Origin: Azorhizobium caulinodans ORS 571 | GTDB taxonomy: Bacteria; Pseudomonadota; Alphaproteobacteria; Rhizobiales; Xanthobacteraceae | Reading direction: 5' to 3' | Assembly (NCBI RefSeq): GCF_000010525.1 | Contig: NC_009937.1 | Coordinates: 1,245,501-1,309,500, forward strand | Length of the DNA: 64,000 bases | Part shown: one piece after another, positions 39,037-49,693 of the stretch | Numbering within the stretch: the first letter of the stretch is position 1 | How the letters are laid out: every line of letters begins with the position of its first letter | Made by a program: the position numbers and the translations under genes | Notes under the pieces: generated by a model | Seen by the model: only the letters and a program-made list of their open reading frames with translations | The model's database searches: none | Told to the model about the DNA's origin: nothing

Positions 39037-39487
39037 GCGGCGTCTCCGGCATGTAGTAATCGAAAAGCTGCCAGAAGGAGCTTGCGCGAGTCTGTTCATA
39101 CCAAGCTTCAAAGGCGGCCATCTCCGCCGCCGGGTCGGCTTCCACCGGGCTCGCGCCATCCTCGGCCGGATGCGCCGCGCCGAACAGGGCCAGCGCCAGC
39201 GGCGTGAGACGCTCCAGAACCTGCGTGCGCGCCTCGCTCTCGCTCTGCCAGTCGAAACGCTCGCGCACATGGGCCTGCGCGGCCGCGACCGCCGCTTCCG
39301 GCGTCTCGGCGGCGGTGACGCGCGCCACGAGGGCGCGGAGGAAGTTCAGGCGGCGATAGGCAATGGTGCGCTCGGTTGCGAGGCGTGCGGTCGTCTCCGC
39401 CACCTCCTTGCGGAAGGCTTCCTCGCGCAGGTCGGCGGCACGGGCGGCCTCATCGAGGCGCGCGATCATCGCGTCGGCTGGGGTCAT
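39023..39487 (-). CDS. Unknown helical protein coupled to selB (154 aa)
   Basis: Its ATG overlaps the selB stop in an ATGA, with AGAGAAG about 8 bases upstream. Residues 1-110 are predicted helical (ARLDEAARAADLREEAFRKE, VAETTARLATERTIAYRRLN) and the C-terminus is aromatic (YEQTRASSFWQLFDYYMPET). No signal, TM or metal site. No family recognised. The overlap chain selB - this ORF - the next ORF argues that all three are translated from one message and that both unknown proteins serve the selenium/formate pathway. Confidence 0.62.
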   Translation of the reverse strand: MTPADAMIARLDEAARAADLREEAFRKEVAETTARLATERTIAYRRLNFLRALVARVTAAETPEAAVAAAQAHVRERFDWQSESEARTQVLERLTPLALALFGAAHPAEDGASPVEADPAAEMAAFEAWYEQTRASSFWQLFDYYMPETPRVDY

Positions 39488-41589
39488 TGCCGCTTCTCTT
39501 TGGGGGGCGTCGGGGAAAGTGGCGGAAGAGAGTGGGAGTCGAACCCACCAAGGACCGGCTCGCGGCCCCTCCCGGATTTGAAGTCCGGACGCCCCACCAG
39601 GGACGCTTCTCCTCCGTGCGCCGCAACCGCATCTGGGGCGGCGGGCGAATTGTCAGCCGGCGCATCATCGCTGCTCGTGCGGAACAGGTCCAGCCGGTGC
39701 GGATTGATGCGACGAAGATCGCCCCGGCGCAAGGTCACGCCGTGCCGATCGAAGAATTCCAGGATCTGGATCGCCACCTTGCGCCCGTTTTCCACTTCAT
39801 CGCGGAACTGGGCGGCGGTGAAGTTGCCGTGGGCGGCGGACAGGCGGGCGATGATGCCGACCATCTCGCCAACGGTGGCGCGCAGGAAGAAATGGTCGTG
39901 CGCCACCTCGTCCACGCGGGCAAGGCGCCCGAGCAGCTTCATCAGGCGGCGGATTTCCGCCTCCGGCACCTCGATCAGACCGGCGATGTCGCGCACGCGC
40001 GGTGGGCGGAAGCGCTCCTCGCCGGCGAGCAGCGGGGCGACCCGTGCCCAGTTCGCCTCATCGAGCGGCGTCAGGCGCACCTCGAAGCCGGCGCGCCTCA
40101 CCCAGGCGCCGTCGAGCGCGATCTCGCGCGCCTGCGCCAGCGCCTGAAGGGCCGCCTTGAAGGCGGGCGCCGGGAGGCGCGGTTCCGCCTGCATGCGCAG
40201 CCGTTCGATGCCGATGCCGGGCAGGTCGGGATTGTCCGCGTGAAAGGTGTCGAGCGTGCCGAGCAGCCGCTCATGGAAGGTCGCCCAGCGCGCGCCGGAG
40301 AGCACGACCGCCGTGTCGCCCACGGAAAGCGCCTTGAGGTCGAGATCGCGGATCAGGGCCGGCACGGCATCGCTGGCCAGCGCCCGGTCGCGGGCGAAGG
40401 TGGCAAGGTCGAGATGGAAGGGCGGCAGATCCAGCAGGTGGGCTAGGGCAACGGCGGCATCCGGTTCGGCGATTGCGCCGAGTTGTGCGAGGCGTTCCGG
40501 TGTGCGGCGCTTGCGGGCGGGGCCGCGCAGATCGAGAAACACGCCGCCGCCGATGGTGCGCTGGGCGGAGGTGTCGCGGATGACGAAGCGGTCGCCCGCC
40601 GCCGCCGCGATGGGGGCGTCCAGCACCAGTTGCACGAGCCCGGTCTCGCCGGGCTTCACGGCCTCTTCCAGCAGCACGATGCGGGCGCCCACCTCGCGGG
40701 CGGCGTGGTGCAGGCGCACCGGGAACCACTGGCCGACGGGCTTGGGCTCGCCGGGGAGCACGCGCAGTCGCGCGTCGATATGGTCGGCGGGGGCGTGGAG
40801 CGTGTCGGCTAGCAGCACGTCGCCGCGCGAGAGGTCATCTTTGGAGAGGCCGTCGCCGGCAATGTTGATGCCGCAGCGGTCGCCCGCACGGCCGATGTCG
40901 GAGGCGCGGTCCTGCGCGCGGATGGAGCGCACGCGGGCGGGACGGCCGCTCGGGCTCAGCATCACCCGGTCGCCCACCCTGACCTCACCGGACAGGACAG
41001 TGCCCGTCACCACGGTGCCGGTGCCGGAGAGGGTGAAGGCGCGGTCCACGGCAAGGCGGAAACGGCCCTCGGCGGCGCGTCTGGCAAGGCGCGCGTTCGC
41101 CGCCTCAAGCCGGGCGCGGATGTCCGCGACGCCGGCGCCGGTCACGGTGGAGACGGGCAGGATCTCCGCACCCGCCAGCACCGTGCCGTCCAGCGTGGCG
41201 GCGATTTCGGCGGTCACGGCGGCAAGGCGATCTGCGTCCACCAGATCGGCCTTGGTGAGGGCAACGAGGCCGTGGCGCACGCCCAGCAGGTCGATGATGG
41301 CGAGATGCTCGCGGGTCTGGGGCATCACGCCGTCATCGGCGGCCACCACCAGCACCACGAAATCGATGCCGCCGGCGCCCGCCAGCATGGTGTGGACGAA
41401 CTTCTCGTGCCCCGGCACGTCGATGAAGCCCAGCACCGCGCCATCGCCCGCCGGCATGTAGGCGAAGCCGAGGTCGATGGAGATGCCGCGGGCCTTCTCC
41501 TCCTTCAGCCGGTCCGTATCGACGCCGGTGATCGCCCGCACCAGCGAGGTCTTGCCGTGGTCGATATGTCCTGCTGTGCCGATGATCAT
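39484..41589 (-). CDS. selB: Selenocysteine-specific elongation factor SelB, reading through the tRNA-Sec gene
   Basis: N-terminal GTPase with G1 [10 protein letters not shown]3 DVPGHE and G4 TKAD, EF-Tu-like domains II-III ([20 protein letters not shown]), then four winged-helix domains that bind SECIS RNA (last recognisable part around [20 protein letters not shown], residue ~640). The frame continues about 60 residues further, and codons 659-690 are the tRNA-Sec gene itself, before a TGA at 39484-39486 that overlaps the next ATG. Total 701 residues; E. coli SelB has 614. The start is 5 bases after the Sel1-repeat gene. It brings Sec-tRNA to the UGA of fdoG. Confidence 0.93.
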   Translation of the reverse strand: MIIGTAGHIDHGKTSLVRAITGVDTDRLKEEKARGISIDLGFAYMPAGDGAVLGFIDVPGHEKFVHTMLAGAGGIDFVVLVVAADDGVMPQTREHLAIIDLLGVRHGLVALTKADLVDADRLAAVTAEIAATLDGTVLAGAEILPVSTVTGAGVADIRARLEAANARLARRAAEGRFRLAVDRAFTLSGTGTVVTGTVLSGEVRVGDRVMLSPSGRPARVRSIRAQDRASDIGRAGDRCGINIAGDGLSKDDLSRGDVLLADTLHAPADHIDARLRVLPGEPKPVGQWFPVRLHHAAREVGARIVLLEEAVKPGETGLVQLVLDAPIAAAAGDRFVIRDTSAQRTIGGGVFLDLRGPARKRRTPERLAQLGAIAEPDAAVALAHLLDLPPFHLDLATFARDRALASDAVPALIRDLDLKALSVGDTAVVLSGARWATFHERLLGTLDTFHADNPDLPGIGIERLRMQAEPRLPAPAFKAALQALAQAREIALDGAWVRRAGFEVRLTPLDEANWARVAPLLAGEERFRPPRVRDIAGLIEVPEAEIRRLMKLLGRLARVDEVAHDHFFLRATVGEMVGIIARLSAAHGNFTAAQFRDEVENGRKVAIQILEFFDRHGVTLRRGDLRRINPHRLDLFRTSSDDAPADNSPAAPDAVAAHGGEASLVGRPDFKSGRGREPVLGGFDSHSLPPLSPTPPKEKRQ
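39520..39615 (-). tRNA. selC: tRNA-Sec (anticodon UCA)
   Basis: The 96-base gene encodes GGAGGAGA at the 5' end, pairing as an 8-bp acceptor stem (one G-T pair) with TCTCTTCC at the 3' end, followed by G and an encoded CCA (39522-39520). The anticodon TCA lies at 39581-39579 in the loop CTTCAAA between CCGGA and TCCGG, and the T arm reads GGGTTCGACTCCC. A long variable arm is present. These are the hallmarks of bacterial selenocysteine tRNA. It lies entirely inside the selB reading frame, same strand. Confidence 0.95.
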
Positions 41590-41594
41590 GGTGC

Positions 41595-42392
41595 TCAGCC
41601 CGCGCCGGGCAGTGGCGCCGCCGCGATGCGTTCCGCTTCGGCCTGCTGATCGGGCGAAAGCGCCTCGCGCGCGCTGGTCATGAAGGGGGCGGCAAGCTGG
41701 CTGCCGCCGGCCTGTGCGCGCAGCAGCCAGGCATAAGCGGCGACGGGATCGCGCGGCACGCCGGAGCCGATGTGATAGGCGGCGCCCAGCATGGCCTGCC
41801 CGTCCGCATCGTCTCCCTCGGCGCCCTTCTGCCACCAGCGGGCCGCCTCGGCGGCATCGCGCTCGACGCCCAGCGCGTTGTGATAGAGCATCCCCATGCG
41901 GGTCATGGAGGAGGCGACGCCCTGTTCGGCGGCGGCTTCCGCCCAGCGGCGGGCTTCCGCCACATCGGCCGGGATGACTTCGCCCTCGAGCAGCATCCAG
42001 CTCAGCATGTCCTGCGCCGGGGCATCGCCCTGCGCGGCGGCGGCGCCATAAAGCTCGGCGGCGTGGACGTAATCCTGCGGCACGCCCTCGCCCTTGAAAT
42101 AGAGGGCAGCGAGATTGCGCTGGCCCACCGGATCGCCCGACTGGGCCGACAGGCTCAGCCACTTCTGCGCCATCTCGGGATCGCGGGCGACGCCGAGCCC
42201 CTCGGCGAAGCAGGCGCCGATATTGTTCTGGGCGCGGGCGATGCCTTCGCGCGCCAGCGGCTCCCAGAGCGCCAGCGCGCCCTCATAATCGCCGCTCGCG
42301 GCGGCATCGAGGGCGCGGCCCATGCGCGCCTCCACGCTCTCGCTCGGGGGCGGGCAGGGGGCGGGGCGGCGGAGAAAATCGAACAGGCCCAT
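41595..42392 (-). CDS. Sel1-like repeat (SLR) protein in the sel operon
   Basis: The 265-residue protein holds about five to six Sel1-type repeats with the A..G....A..W...A...G consensus, for example [40 protein letters not shown] and [23 protein letters not shown] proteins scaffold protein complexes; the name derives from C. elegans sel-1 and is unrelated to selenium. No signal peptide. It sits between selA (1-base overlap, ATG on its TGA) and selB (5-base gap), so it is co-translated with both. Its role in selenoprotein synthesis is unknown. Confidence 0.85.
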   Translation of the reverse strand: MGLFDFLRRPAPCPPPSESVEARMGRALDAAASGDYEGALALWEPLAREGIARAQNNIGACFAEGLGVARDPEMAQKWLSLSAQSGDPVGQRNLAALYFKGEGVPQDYVHAAELYGAAAAQGDAPAQDMLSWMLLEGEVIPADVAEARRWAEAAAEQGVASSMTRMGMLYHNALGVERDAAEAARWWQKGAEGDDADGQAMLGAAYHIGSGVPRDPVAAYAWLLRAQAGGSQLAAPFMTSAREALSPDQQAEAERIAAAPLPGAG

Positions 42393-43807
42393 CAGGCAGG
42401 CTCCAGATGCGCGAGGCTGGCGGCAAAGCCCGCCTCATCCTCCAGGCAGCGCAGGTCCAGCAGCAGCGCGCCGTCTTCCACGCGCCCGACGACGGGCACG
42501 GGCAGGCCGCGCAGCGCGTCGGCAAGCGCGGCCAGCCGGCGACCGCTGCCGTCGGCGGGAATGAGGGCGAGCGCCGTGCTCGCCAGCGTTTCGAGCGGCA
42601 GCGCGCCGGAGCCGATCTGGCTCTTGCACGCCCGCTCCTCGATGGTGAAGGCCTCCCCGAGCTTCGCCGCCAGCACGGGGCGCACGCGGGCCGCCACGGC
42701 CGCCATTTCGGCGGGCTGGCGGGTGAGCAGGCGCAGGGTCGGCAGGCGGCGGGCGAGGCGGTCGGGGTCGAGATAGAGCTTTAGCGTTGCTTCCAGCGCC
42801 GCGAGGCGGATCTTGTCCACCCGCAGCGCCCGCTTCATGGGGTTCTTGTTGATGGCGGCGATGAGATCGCGCCGGCCGACGATGAAGCCGGTCTGCGGCC
42901 CGCCCAGCAGCTTGTCGCCGGAGAAGGTCACGATGTCCGCGCCTTCCGCCACCGCCTCGCGGACGGTGGGCTCGTGGACGAGGCCATAGGCGGCAAGGTC
43001 CGCCAGCGTGCCGGAGCCGAGGTCGTTGAACAGCGGCACATGCGCCTCATGGCCGATGGCGGCCAGCTCCTTCGGCGGCACTTCGGCGGTGAAGCCCTCG
43101 ATGCGGTAATTGGAGGTGTGCACCTTCACGATCAGCCCGGTTTCGGGCGAGAGCGCGCCGCGATAGTCCTTCGGGTGGGTGCGGTTGGTGGTGCCCACTT
43201 CCACAAGGCGCGTGCCGGCGCGGGCCATGATGTCCGGCATGCGGAAGGCGCCGCCGATCTCGATCAACTCGCCGCGCGAGACGATGCTGTCGCGCCCCGC
43301 CGCCAGCGTGTTCAGCACCAGCAGCACGGCGGCGGCGTTGTTGTTGACGACGGTGGCGTCCTCCGCGCCCGTGAGGCGGCAGAGCAGGTCGCGCACATGG
43401 TCGTCGCGCTCGCCGCGCTTGCCGCTGTCGAGGTCATATTCCAGGGCCACGGCCGAGCGCATGGCAGCCACCGCCGCCTCCACCGCCTCTTCCGCCAGCA
43501 GCGCCCGGCCGAGATTGGTGTGCAGTACCGTGCCGGTGAGATTGAACACCGGACAGAGGGAGGCGCGCGCATCCGCCGCCAGCGCCGCGAGGGCGGCAGC
43601 GGCGATGCCCTCCGCATCCACTGGTGCCGGAGTGCCCGCGCGCAAGGCGGCGCGGGCGGCGTCAAGGGCGGTGCGCACGGCTTCCGTCGCCTCGGCGCGG
43701 CCGAAGCGCTCCACTGCCGCAAGGGCGGGGCCGGCTTTCAGCACCTGATCGACGGACGGCAGGCGCCGCAAGGCGGAGACGTCCGCCACGCTCGAACCGC
43801 TGCTCAT
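42392..43807 (-). CDS. selA: L-seryl-tRNA(Sec) selenium transferase
   Basis: The 471-residue PLP enzyme shows [11 protein letters not shown] and [20 protein letters not shown] at the N-terminus, [20 protein letters not shown] in the middle, and the PLP-lysine motif [20 protein letters not shown] (Lys299). It converts Ser-tRNA(Sec) to Sec-tRNA(Sec) with selenophosphate made by SelD (gene at 52078). It starts 7 bases after fdhE. Length matches bacterial SelA (about 460-470). Confidence 0.95.
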   Translation of the reverse strand: MSSGSSVADVSALRRLPSVDQVLKAGPALAAVERFGRAEATEAVRTALDAARAALRAGTPAPVDAEGIAAAALAALAADARASLCPVFNLTGTVLHTNLGRALLAEEAVEAAVAAMRSAVALEYDLDSGKRGERDDHVRDLLCRLTGAEDATVVNNNAAAVLLVLNTLAAGRDSIVSRGELIEIGGAFRMPDIMARAGTRLVEVGTTNRTHPKDYRGALSPETGLIVKVHTSNYRIEGFTAEVPPKELAAIGHEAHVPLFNDLGSGTLADLAAYGLVHEPTVREAVAEGADIVTFSGDKLLGGPQTGFIVGRRDLIAAINKNPMKRALRVDKIRLAALEATLKLYLDPDRLARRLPTLRLLTRQPAEMAAVAARVRPVLAAKLGEAFTIEERACKSQIGSGALPLETLASTALALIPADGSGRRLAALADALRGLPVPVVGRVEDGALLLDLRCLEDEAGFAASLAHLEPA

Positions 43808-43814
43808 GGCCGCC

Positions 43815-44735
43815 TCAATAGCCGATCAGGAAGGGATTGAACGCGGCGCGCTTGTAGGGCCGATCCCGCATCAGCATGTCGAGCCCGAGCGTCGCCACGT
43901 CGTCCGCGAGCACTTCGGCGGCCGGATCCTTGTTCTGGTAGAAGACCTTCGCATAGGAGTGGCACTCCTCGCAGGTCTCCGCCTTGCAGGCGCCGGTGCC
44001 GCCCTCGATCTCCTCAAGGCCCATGCCCTTGGTGGAGCCGCAGGCGGTGCAGCGCACCCGCACATAGTTCCACAGCGTGCCGCAGAGCGCGCAGCCGCAA
44101 TAGCGGGCGCCCGGCGCGTGCGGCCAGTCCACGATGAGGCTCGCCACCGGCGGCCCGCCGCAGCAGGGGCAGGCGCCATCGCCCACCGGCACGAGCGAAG
44201 CGCCATCAAGGCCGGCGGCCCGGCGGGCGAAATGCACCTGAAGAGCGGCAGCGACGAAGACGTGCTCGGCGAGCTTCTCCACCGGAATGGCGTCGGCCAG
44301 CACATTGCGGATCATCAACTCGCGGCCGACGACACCGCCCTCCTTCACCGCATGGAGCGCTGCGCGGGCGGCGTCCGGCATCTCGATGGCACGCACCTCG
44401 GCCAGCAGGCGGTCGAACGTCGCCTCGAAGGCGGCATCGGAGGTGAATTTGTTGCGGTCGAGCGGGGGCATGGCGTGCTCGCGTGCCCGCGCCAGGATGT
44501 CCGGCTCCACCGGCTCCACGGCGGGCAGGCCCGCCTGGATGTCCCGCTGCACGCCCGAAAGGGCGGCGAGGAAGGTGAGATAGGGCTTGAGCAGGTTGCC
44601 CTCGGCGAGATGGGCAAAGCGTTTCGCGCGCGCATCGAACAGCCCGACAGGATCGGGCAGTTGCACGAGCGGCGGCTGGGCGATGCCGCCGATGACGCTG
44701 GGATCGGGCTGGATGGCGCCGGAAAAACTGGACAT
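43815..44735 (-). CDS. fdhE: Formate dehydrogenase accessory protein FdhE
   Basis: Four Cys motifs of the rubredoxin-like FdhE domain are present: [42 protein letters not shown] and [15 protein letters not shown]; the C-terminus [20 protein letters not shown] is also typical. FdhE is needed for assembly of respiratory formate dehydrogenase (FdoGHI/FdnGHI) in the cytoplasm before export. It lies between fdoI and selA, separated from fdoI by a hairpin-containing gap of 193 bases, so it may have its own promoter. Confidence 0.93.
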   Translation of the reverse strand: MSSFSGAIQPDPSVIGGIAQPPLVQLPDPVGLFDARAKRFAHLAEGNLLKPYLTFLAALSGVQRDIQAGLPAVEPVEPDILARAREHAMPPLDRNKFTSDAAFEATFDRLLAEVRAIEMPDAARAALHAVKEGGVVGRELMIRNVLADAIPVEKLAEHVFVAAALQVHFARRAAGLDGASLVPVGDGACPCCGGPPVASLIVDWPHAPGARYCGCALCGTLWNYVRVRCTACGSTKGMGLEEIEGGTGACKAETCEECHSYAKVFYQNKDPAAEVLADDVATLGLDMLMRDRPYKRAAFNPFLIGY

Positions 44736-44879
44736 GGAACCTCACGAACCCCACGGGCCACGTGGAACATCAGGTTGTGGCGAGAAGCGCCGCGTCACGG
44801 GCGCGGCCACTGCCCATCCGTCATCATATAGGCCTCTGCACGCATTGCGCGAGGGCGACGGATCGCGGCAGGAACGAAA

Positions 44880-44906
44880 GCCCGCGCGGCTGGGGGCCGC
44901 GCGGGC
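44880..44906 (-). terminator. Hairpin downstream of fdoI
   Basis: An 11-bp perfect stem (44880-44890 with 44896-44906) with a 5-base loop lies 22 bases after the fdoI stop, followed on the minus strand by CTTTCG. It likely attenuates transcription from fdoGHI into fdhE-selA. Confidence 0.5.
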
Positions 44907-44928
44907 GGATGACGTCAGAAGGCGGGGC

Positions 44929-45636
44929 TCACTCGGCCGGGGTGCCGCCGGCGCGCTTGCCGGCCACGAGCTCCCGCAGCCACTTGCGGTGATGCCGCCA
45001 GGCCCAGCCGCCCGTCACCTTGCCGCTGGTCATGGCGCTCATGGTGCCCTTGACCCAGATGGCCGCGTAGACGTGGATGATCCAGATGCAGATGATGCCG
45101 ACCGCCGCCAGCGAGTGGACGATGAGCGCCACACGCTGCGTGGGAATGCTCGTGTAGGTGAAGAAATATCGCTCCCACACGATCAGGCCGCTGACGATCA
45201 GAACGATGATCAGCGCCGACATGCCCCAGAACACCACCTTTTGACCGGCATTGTACTTGCCGAGTTCAGGAAGACGTTCCTCGTGACCCATCAGGACATC
45301 GCCGCTGCGCGCGACCCATGTCACGTCTTCCCGCTTGGGCAGGTTCGCCCGCCAGAAGCGGATGAACAGGATGGAGAAGGAGAAGAACAGCACCACGCCG
45401 ATCCAGGGATGGATGGCGCGGGTGAGCTGTCCGCCACCGAACAGGTTGGTCAGGAAGAACAGGCTCGGCGTGAACAGCGACAGGCCGGACAACGCCAGCA
45501 GGATCAGGCTGATGGCGGTGATCCAGTGGTTGATCCGCGCCCCGACGGTGTATCGGTTCACAGTCACCGGACGGCCCGGCTGCACGCTGTCGCCGGGCAT
45601 GACATCGCTGGGGGCGGGGCGGGGATTATCGCTCAT
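44929..45636 (-). CDS. fdoI: Formate dehydrogenase gamma subunit, cytochrome b556
   Basis: Four membrane helices of the FdnI/FdoI cytochrome b type: [20 protein letters not shown] near residue 34, [40 protein letters not shown] and [20 protein letters not shown], carrying the histidines that bind two b hemes. It receives electrons from FdoH and reduces quinone. The start overlaps the fdoH stop by 4 bases. Length 235, slightly longer than E. coli FdoI (211). Confidence 0.93.
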   Translation of the reverse strand: MSDNPRPAPSDVMPGDSVQPGRPVTVNRYTVGARINHWITAISLILLALSGLSLFTPSLFFLTNLFGGGQLTRAIHPWIGVVLFFSFSILFIRFWRANLPKREDVTWVARSGDVLMGHEERLPELGKYNAGQKVVFWGMSALIIVLIVSGLIVWERYFFTYTSIPTQRVALIVHSLAAVGIICIWIIHVYAAIWVKGTMSAMTSGKVTGGWAWRHHRKWLRELVAGKRAGGTPAE

Positions 45637-46592
45637 GCCTTGTCCCCTTTCGTACCCTTGACGCCTTCTGCCAGCTTCTGGGCCTGTTCCTCATCTTCCG
45701 GGCTCACCTTGTTGGCGCCCGCGACGAGGTAATGGAAGACGCCTGCGATGGCGGCGAAGCCCATGACGCCCATGCCGACATACTTGGTGACGCCCTTCCA
45801 GGCTTCCACGATCGGGGAGATGCGCGGATTGTCCGGAAGGCCGGCATAGATGCTCGGCTTGTCAGCATGCTGGAGCACGTACATGACGTGCGTGCCGGAG
45901 ACGCCCGGCGGATCATAGAGGCCCGCGTTCTTGTAGCCGCGGGACTTCAGATCCGTGACGCGCTCGGCGGCATGCTTCTTCATGTCCTCCTTGGAGCCGA
46001 AGGCGATGGCCTGGGTGGGGCACGCCTTGGCGCAGGCGGGCCACTGGCCCACCGCCACGCGGTCGGAACACAGCGTGCACTTGTACGCCTTGTTGTCGAC
46101 CTTGGAGATGCGGGGAATGTTGAAGGGACAGCCCTTCACGCAATAGCCGCAGCCGATGCAGTTATCGTGGACGAAATCCACGATGCCGTTGGTGTACTGC
46201 ACGATGGCGCCGGGGGCCGGGCAGGCCTTGAGGCAGCCCGGGTCCTCGCAATGCATGCAGCCGTCCTTGCGGATCAGCCACTCAAGGTTGTCGGTCTCCG
46301 GGTTCACCCACTCGGTGAACCGCATCAGCGTGAAGCTGTTGGCGGTCAGGTCCGGCGGGTTGGTGTAGGACCCGTTGAAGGTGCCGATATCCTCGTGGAG
46401 GTTGTTCCACTCAAGACATGCCGCCTGGCAGGCCTTGCAGCCGATGCACTTCGACACGTCGATGAGCTTGGCCACCTCCGTCTGGCGCTGGGCCGGCGGG
46501 GTGATGGTGGACGCCGACTTCCGCAGCAGATCCTGGTCCGAGAACTTCGCCGGGGTGGGGGCGACCGGAGGGTTCGGTGCTGGTTGCAACAT
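45633..46592 (-). CDS. fdoH: Formate dehydrogenase beta subunit (Fe-S protein)
   Basis: Four ferredoxin-type cluster motifs: [35 protein letters not shown] and [20 protein letters not shown]; then a C-terminal membrane anchor ([20 protein letters not shown]). It wires FdoG to the cytochrome b subunit. The ATG at 46592 has GGGAGG nearby and starts 14 bases after the fdoG stop. 319 residues, against about 300 in E. coli. Confidence 0.94.
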   Translation of the reverse strand: MLQPAPNPPVAPTPAKFSDQDLLRKSASTITPPAQRQTEVAKLIDVSKCIGCKACQAACLEWNNLHEDIGTFNGSYTNPPDLTANSFTLMRFTEWVNPETDNLEWLIRKDGCMHCEDPGCLKACPAPGAIVQYTNGIVDFVHDNCIGCGYCVKGCPFNIPRISKVDNKAYKCTLCSDRVAVGQWPACAKACPTQAIAFGSKEDMKKHAAERVTDLKSRGYKNAGLYDPPGVSGTHVMYVLQHADKPSIYAGLPDNPRISPIVEAWKGVTKYVGMGVMGFAAIAGVFHYLVAGANKVSPEDEEQAQKLAEGVKGTKGDKA

Positions 46593-46606
46593 GGTTCGAC
46601 CCTCCC

Positions 46607-49600
46607 TCACGCCACCGGCCCGGTCGTGGGCTCGATATTGACCAGAAACGCCTTGAACTCCGGCGTCTCGATGTTCGCGTCACCGACGAACGGGGTGAGC
46701 ACGTTCGCGGGGAAGCCCTTCTTGGCCGCGCCCACGAAGCCCCAGTGGATCGGGATGCCGACCACGTGCACCGGCTTGCCGTCGCAGATGAGCGGACGGA
46801 TGCGCTTCGTCACATAGGCCTTGGCAAACACCGAGCCGCGCTTGGACCACACGCGCACCCAGCCGCCATTGTTGATGGACTTCTCCTTCGCGAGCTCTTC
46901 CGAGATCTCCACGAAGAATTCCGGCTGCAGGACCGAGTTCACATGGTTGTTCTTGGTCCAGTAGTGGAAGTGCTCCGTGAGACGATAGGAGGTCGCCGCA
47001 TAGGGGAACTCCTTCGACGCCGGCTCCGCGAACTGGGCGAAGTCGTCCTTGAACACGCGCGCCACCGGATTGCCCCGCACCTTGGGGGCGATCACATTGA
47101 CCAGCGGGCTCTCGAACGGCTCGTAATGCACCGGGAAGGGACCGTCGCGCATCATGCCCCGGGCGAACAGGCGGGACACGCCTTCCGGGTTCATGATGAA
47201 GGGGCCGACGTCCTGCGGCTTCGCCGTGGGGGCGATGTCGGGCACGTCGTAGCCGGTCCACTTGGCCCCGTCCCACCACAGCAGCTTGCGGGTGTCATCC
47301 CACGGCTTGCCGTTGATGTCGGCGGAGGCGCGGTTGTAGATGATGCGGCGGTTCGCCGGCCAGGCGAACGACCACTTCAGATACGCTCCGGTGTTGTCGG
47401 GATCGGAATTGTCCCGACGGGCCATCATGTTGCCGTCCTCGGTGAAGGAGCCGGAGTAGATCCAGCAGCCCGCAGCCGTGGAACCGTCGTCGCGCAGCAC
47501 GCCGAAGTTCGGCACCTGCTTGCCGGCGGTCAGCAGCTTCTTGGTGGGATCGTTCGGATCCAGCACGTCGGAGACCACATAGCCGTTGAGCTCCTTGGTG
47601 AGCTCCTCGGGCGTCGGCTCGTCCGGGTTCTTGTAGGTCCAGGAGAGGTTGACGATGGGGTCCGGCAGGGCCCCGCCTTCCTTCCGGTACATCTCCTTCA
47701 GCCGCAGATGGATCTGCGACATGATCCAGGCGTCGGTGCGCGCCTCGCCCGGAGGCGAGCCGGCCGGCCAGTGCCACTGGAGCCAGCGGCCGGAGTTCAC
47801 CAGCGAGCCCTCATCCTCCGCAAAGCAGGTGGTGGGGAGCTGGATGACCTCGGTCTGGATCTTGGAGGGATCGACGTCGTTATAGACGCCGTGGTTTTCC
47901 CAGAAACGGGCGGTCTCCGTTTCCAGCGGGTCCATGATGACCAGCATCTTCAGCCTGGACAGCGCCGCCGACAGCTTGTTCCGGTTGGGGAACGCCTGCA
48001 GCGGGTTGAAGCCCTGGCAGAAGTAGAGGTTCATCTTCCCCTGCTTCATGAGCTCGAACGCGCGCAGGATGTCGTAGGTCGGGACATCCAGCTTGGGCAG
48101 CCAGTCGAACGCGAAGTTGTTCTCCGCGGTCGCCGCCGGGCCCCACATGGACTTCAGGAAGCTCACCATGAACTTCTTGTAGTTCTGCCAGTAGCTCATC
48201 TGGTTCGGCCGCAACGGCTTGAAGCCGCGGGTCGACATGTAGGTGGCGAAGTCCGGTTCCCGTTCCGTGGGCAGGTTCAGGTAGCCGGGGATCATGTTCG
48301 ACATCAGGCCGATGTCGGTGAGGCCCTGGATGTTGGAGTGACCACGCAGGGCGTTCATGCCGCCGCCGCGCACGCCGATGTTGCCCAGGATGAGCTGGAG
48401 CATCGCCATGCAGCGGATGTTCTGCGAGCCCTTGGAGTGCTGGGTCCAGCCGAGCGCGTACATGGAGGTCATCGTCTTGGTGGGCGATGAGCACTCCGCG
48501 ATCATGGCGGCGACCTTCAGGAACTTGTCCTTCGGCGTGCCGCTGATGCGCTCGACCATTTCGGGCGTGTACTGGGCGACGTGGGCCTTGAGCAGGTTCC
48601 AGACGCAGCGCGGATTCTCCAGCGTCTCGTCCACCATGGCATAGCCATCGGGGCCGATCTGGTAATCCCAGGTGGAGCGGTTGTAGTCGCGCTTCTCCTC
48701 GTCATAGCCCGTGAACAGGCCGTCCCGATACTCGAAGCCGTCCTTCACGAGGTACGTCGCGTTGGTGAAGGCTTTGACGTAATCCCACTGCACCTTGTTG
48801 TTCTGGATGCAGTAATTGATCACGCCGAGCAGGAAGGCGATGTCGGAGCCCTGACGGATGGGGGCGTAATAGTCGGCGACCGCCGCGGACCGCGTGAAGC
48901 GCGGATCAACGACGACAAGCTTCGCGCCGCGGTTGGCCTTCGCCTCCACGACCCACTTGAAACCGCAAGGATGTGCTTCGGCGGCATTGCCGCCCATGAT
49001 CACGACAAGATCCGTGTTCCGAATATCGGTCCACGAATTGGTCATCGCGCCACGGCCAAAAGTTGGGCCCAAACTGGACACCGTGGGGCCGTGTCAGACG
49101 CGCGCCTGATTGTCGAAAACCACCATGCCGAGACTGCGAACGACCTTGTAGGTCGCCCAGGCGGTCTCGTTCGTCGTTGCAGAAGCTGCGAGGAAGCCGG
49201 TCGTGGTCCAGCGGTTGACCGTCACGCCGTCGGCATTCTTCGCGATGAAGTTCGCGTCGCGATCGTCCTTCATGGCGCGGGCGATCTTGTCGAGCGCCGC
49301 ATCCCAGGAGATGGCTTCGAACTTGTTCGAGCCCGCGCGCCGGATCATCGGCTGCTTGAGACGGGTCTCGGACTTCACGATGTCCAGAAGGGCGGCGCCC
49401 TTCGGGCAGAGCGTGCCGCGGTTGGTCGGATGGTCGACGTCACCCTCGATGTGGGTGATGTCCGCCTTCTCGCCCTTCTTCAGGTCGCCCTTGGAGAAGA
49501 TGAGGATACCGCACGCCACGGAACAGTAGGTGCAGGTGTTTCTGGTCTCGGTGGTGTTGAAAAGCTTGAAGGGGCGAATCGCAGCTGCCTGCGCCTCTTC

Positions 49601-49693
49601 AGCCGGCCCGAAGCCAAGCGCTCCGAGCGTCGTACCCGCGAGACCCGCGCCGGCCGTTCCTAGGAACTGGCGCCGCGAGAGCTCCATATTCAT
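46607..49693 (-). CDS. fdoG: Formate dehydrogenase major subunit, selenoprotein (UGA = Sec200)
   Basis: The gene reads as two open frames separated only by TGA at 49096-49094. The first ends [13 protein letters not shown] and the second continues [19 protein letters not shown], which together match the Sec site of E. coli FdoG/FdnG. A Tat signal ([19 protein letters not shown]), an Fe-S motif [14 protein letters not shown] and a molybdopterin domain follow. The start at 49693 has GGAGG 9 bases upstream. The full protein is 1,028 residues, near the E. coli length (1,016). It oxidises formate in the periplasm with a Mo/W-bis-MGD cofactor. Automated annotation may split it into two genes. Confidence 0.95.
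49051..49093 (-). promoter_or_regulatory. SECIS-like hairpin next to the fdoG UGA
   Basis: Directly after the UGA the message reads CACGGCC, which pairs perfectly with GGCCGTG 29 bases later. The interior contains further pairing (AGTT with AACT around GGGCCC). Bacterial SECIS elements lie at this position and are bound by SelB. The apical loop could not be folded reliably by eye. Confidence 0.65.

Noticed and set aside
49094-49096. True stop separating two formate dehydrogenase genes
   Set aside because: The frames continue one family protein exactly at the known Sec site, and selA, B, C, D are present.
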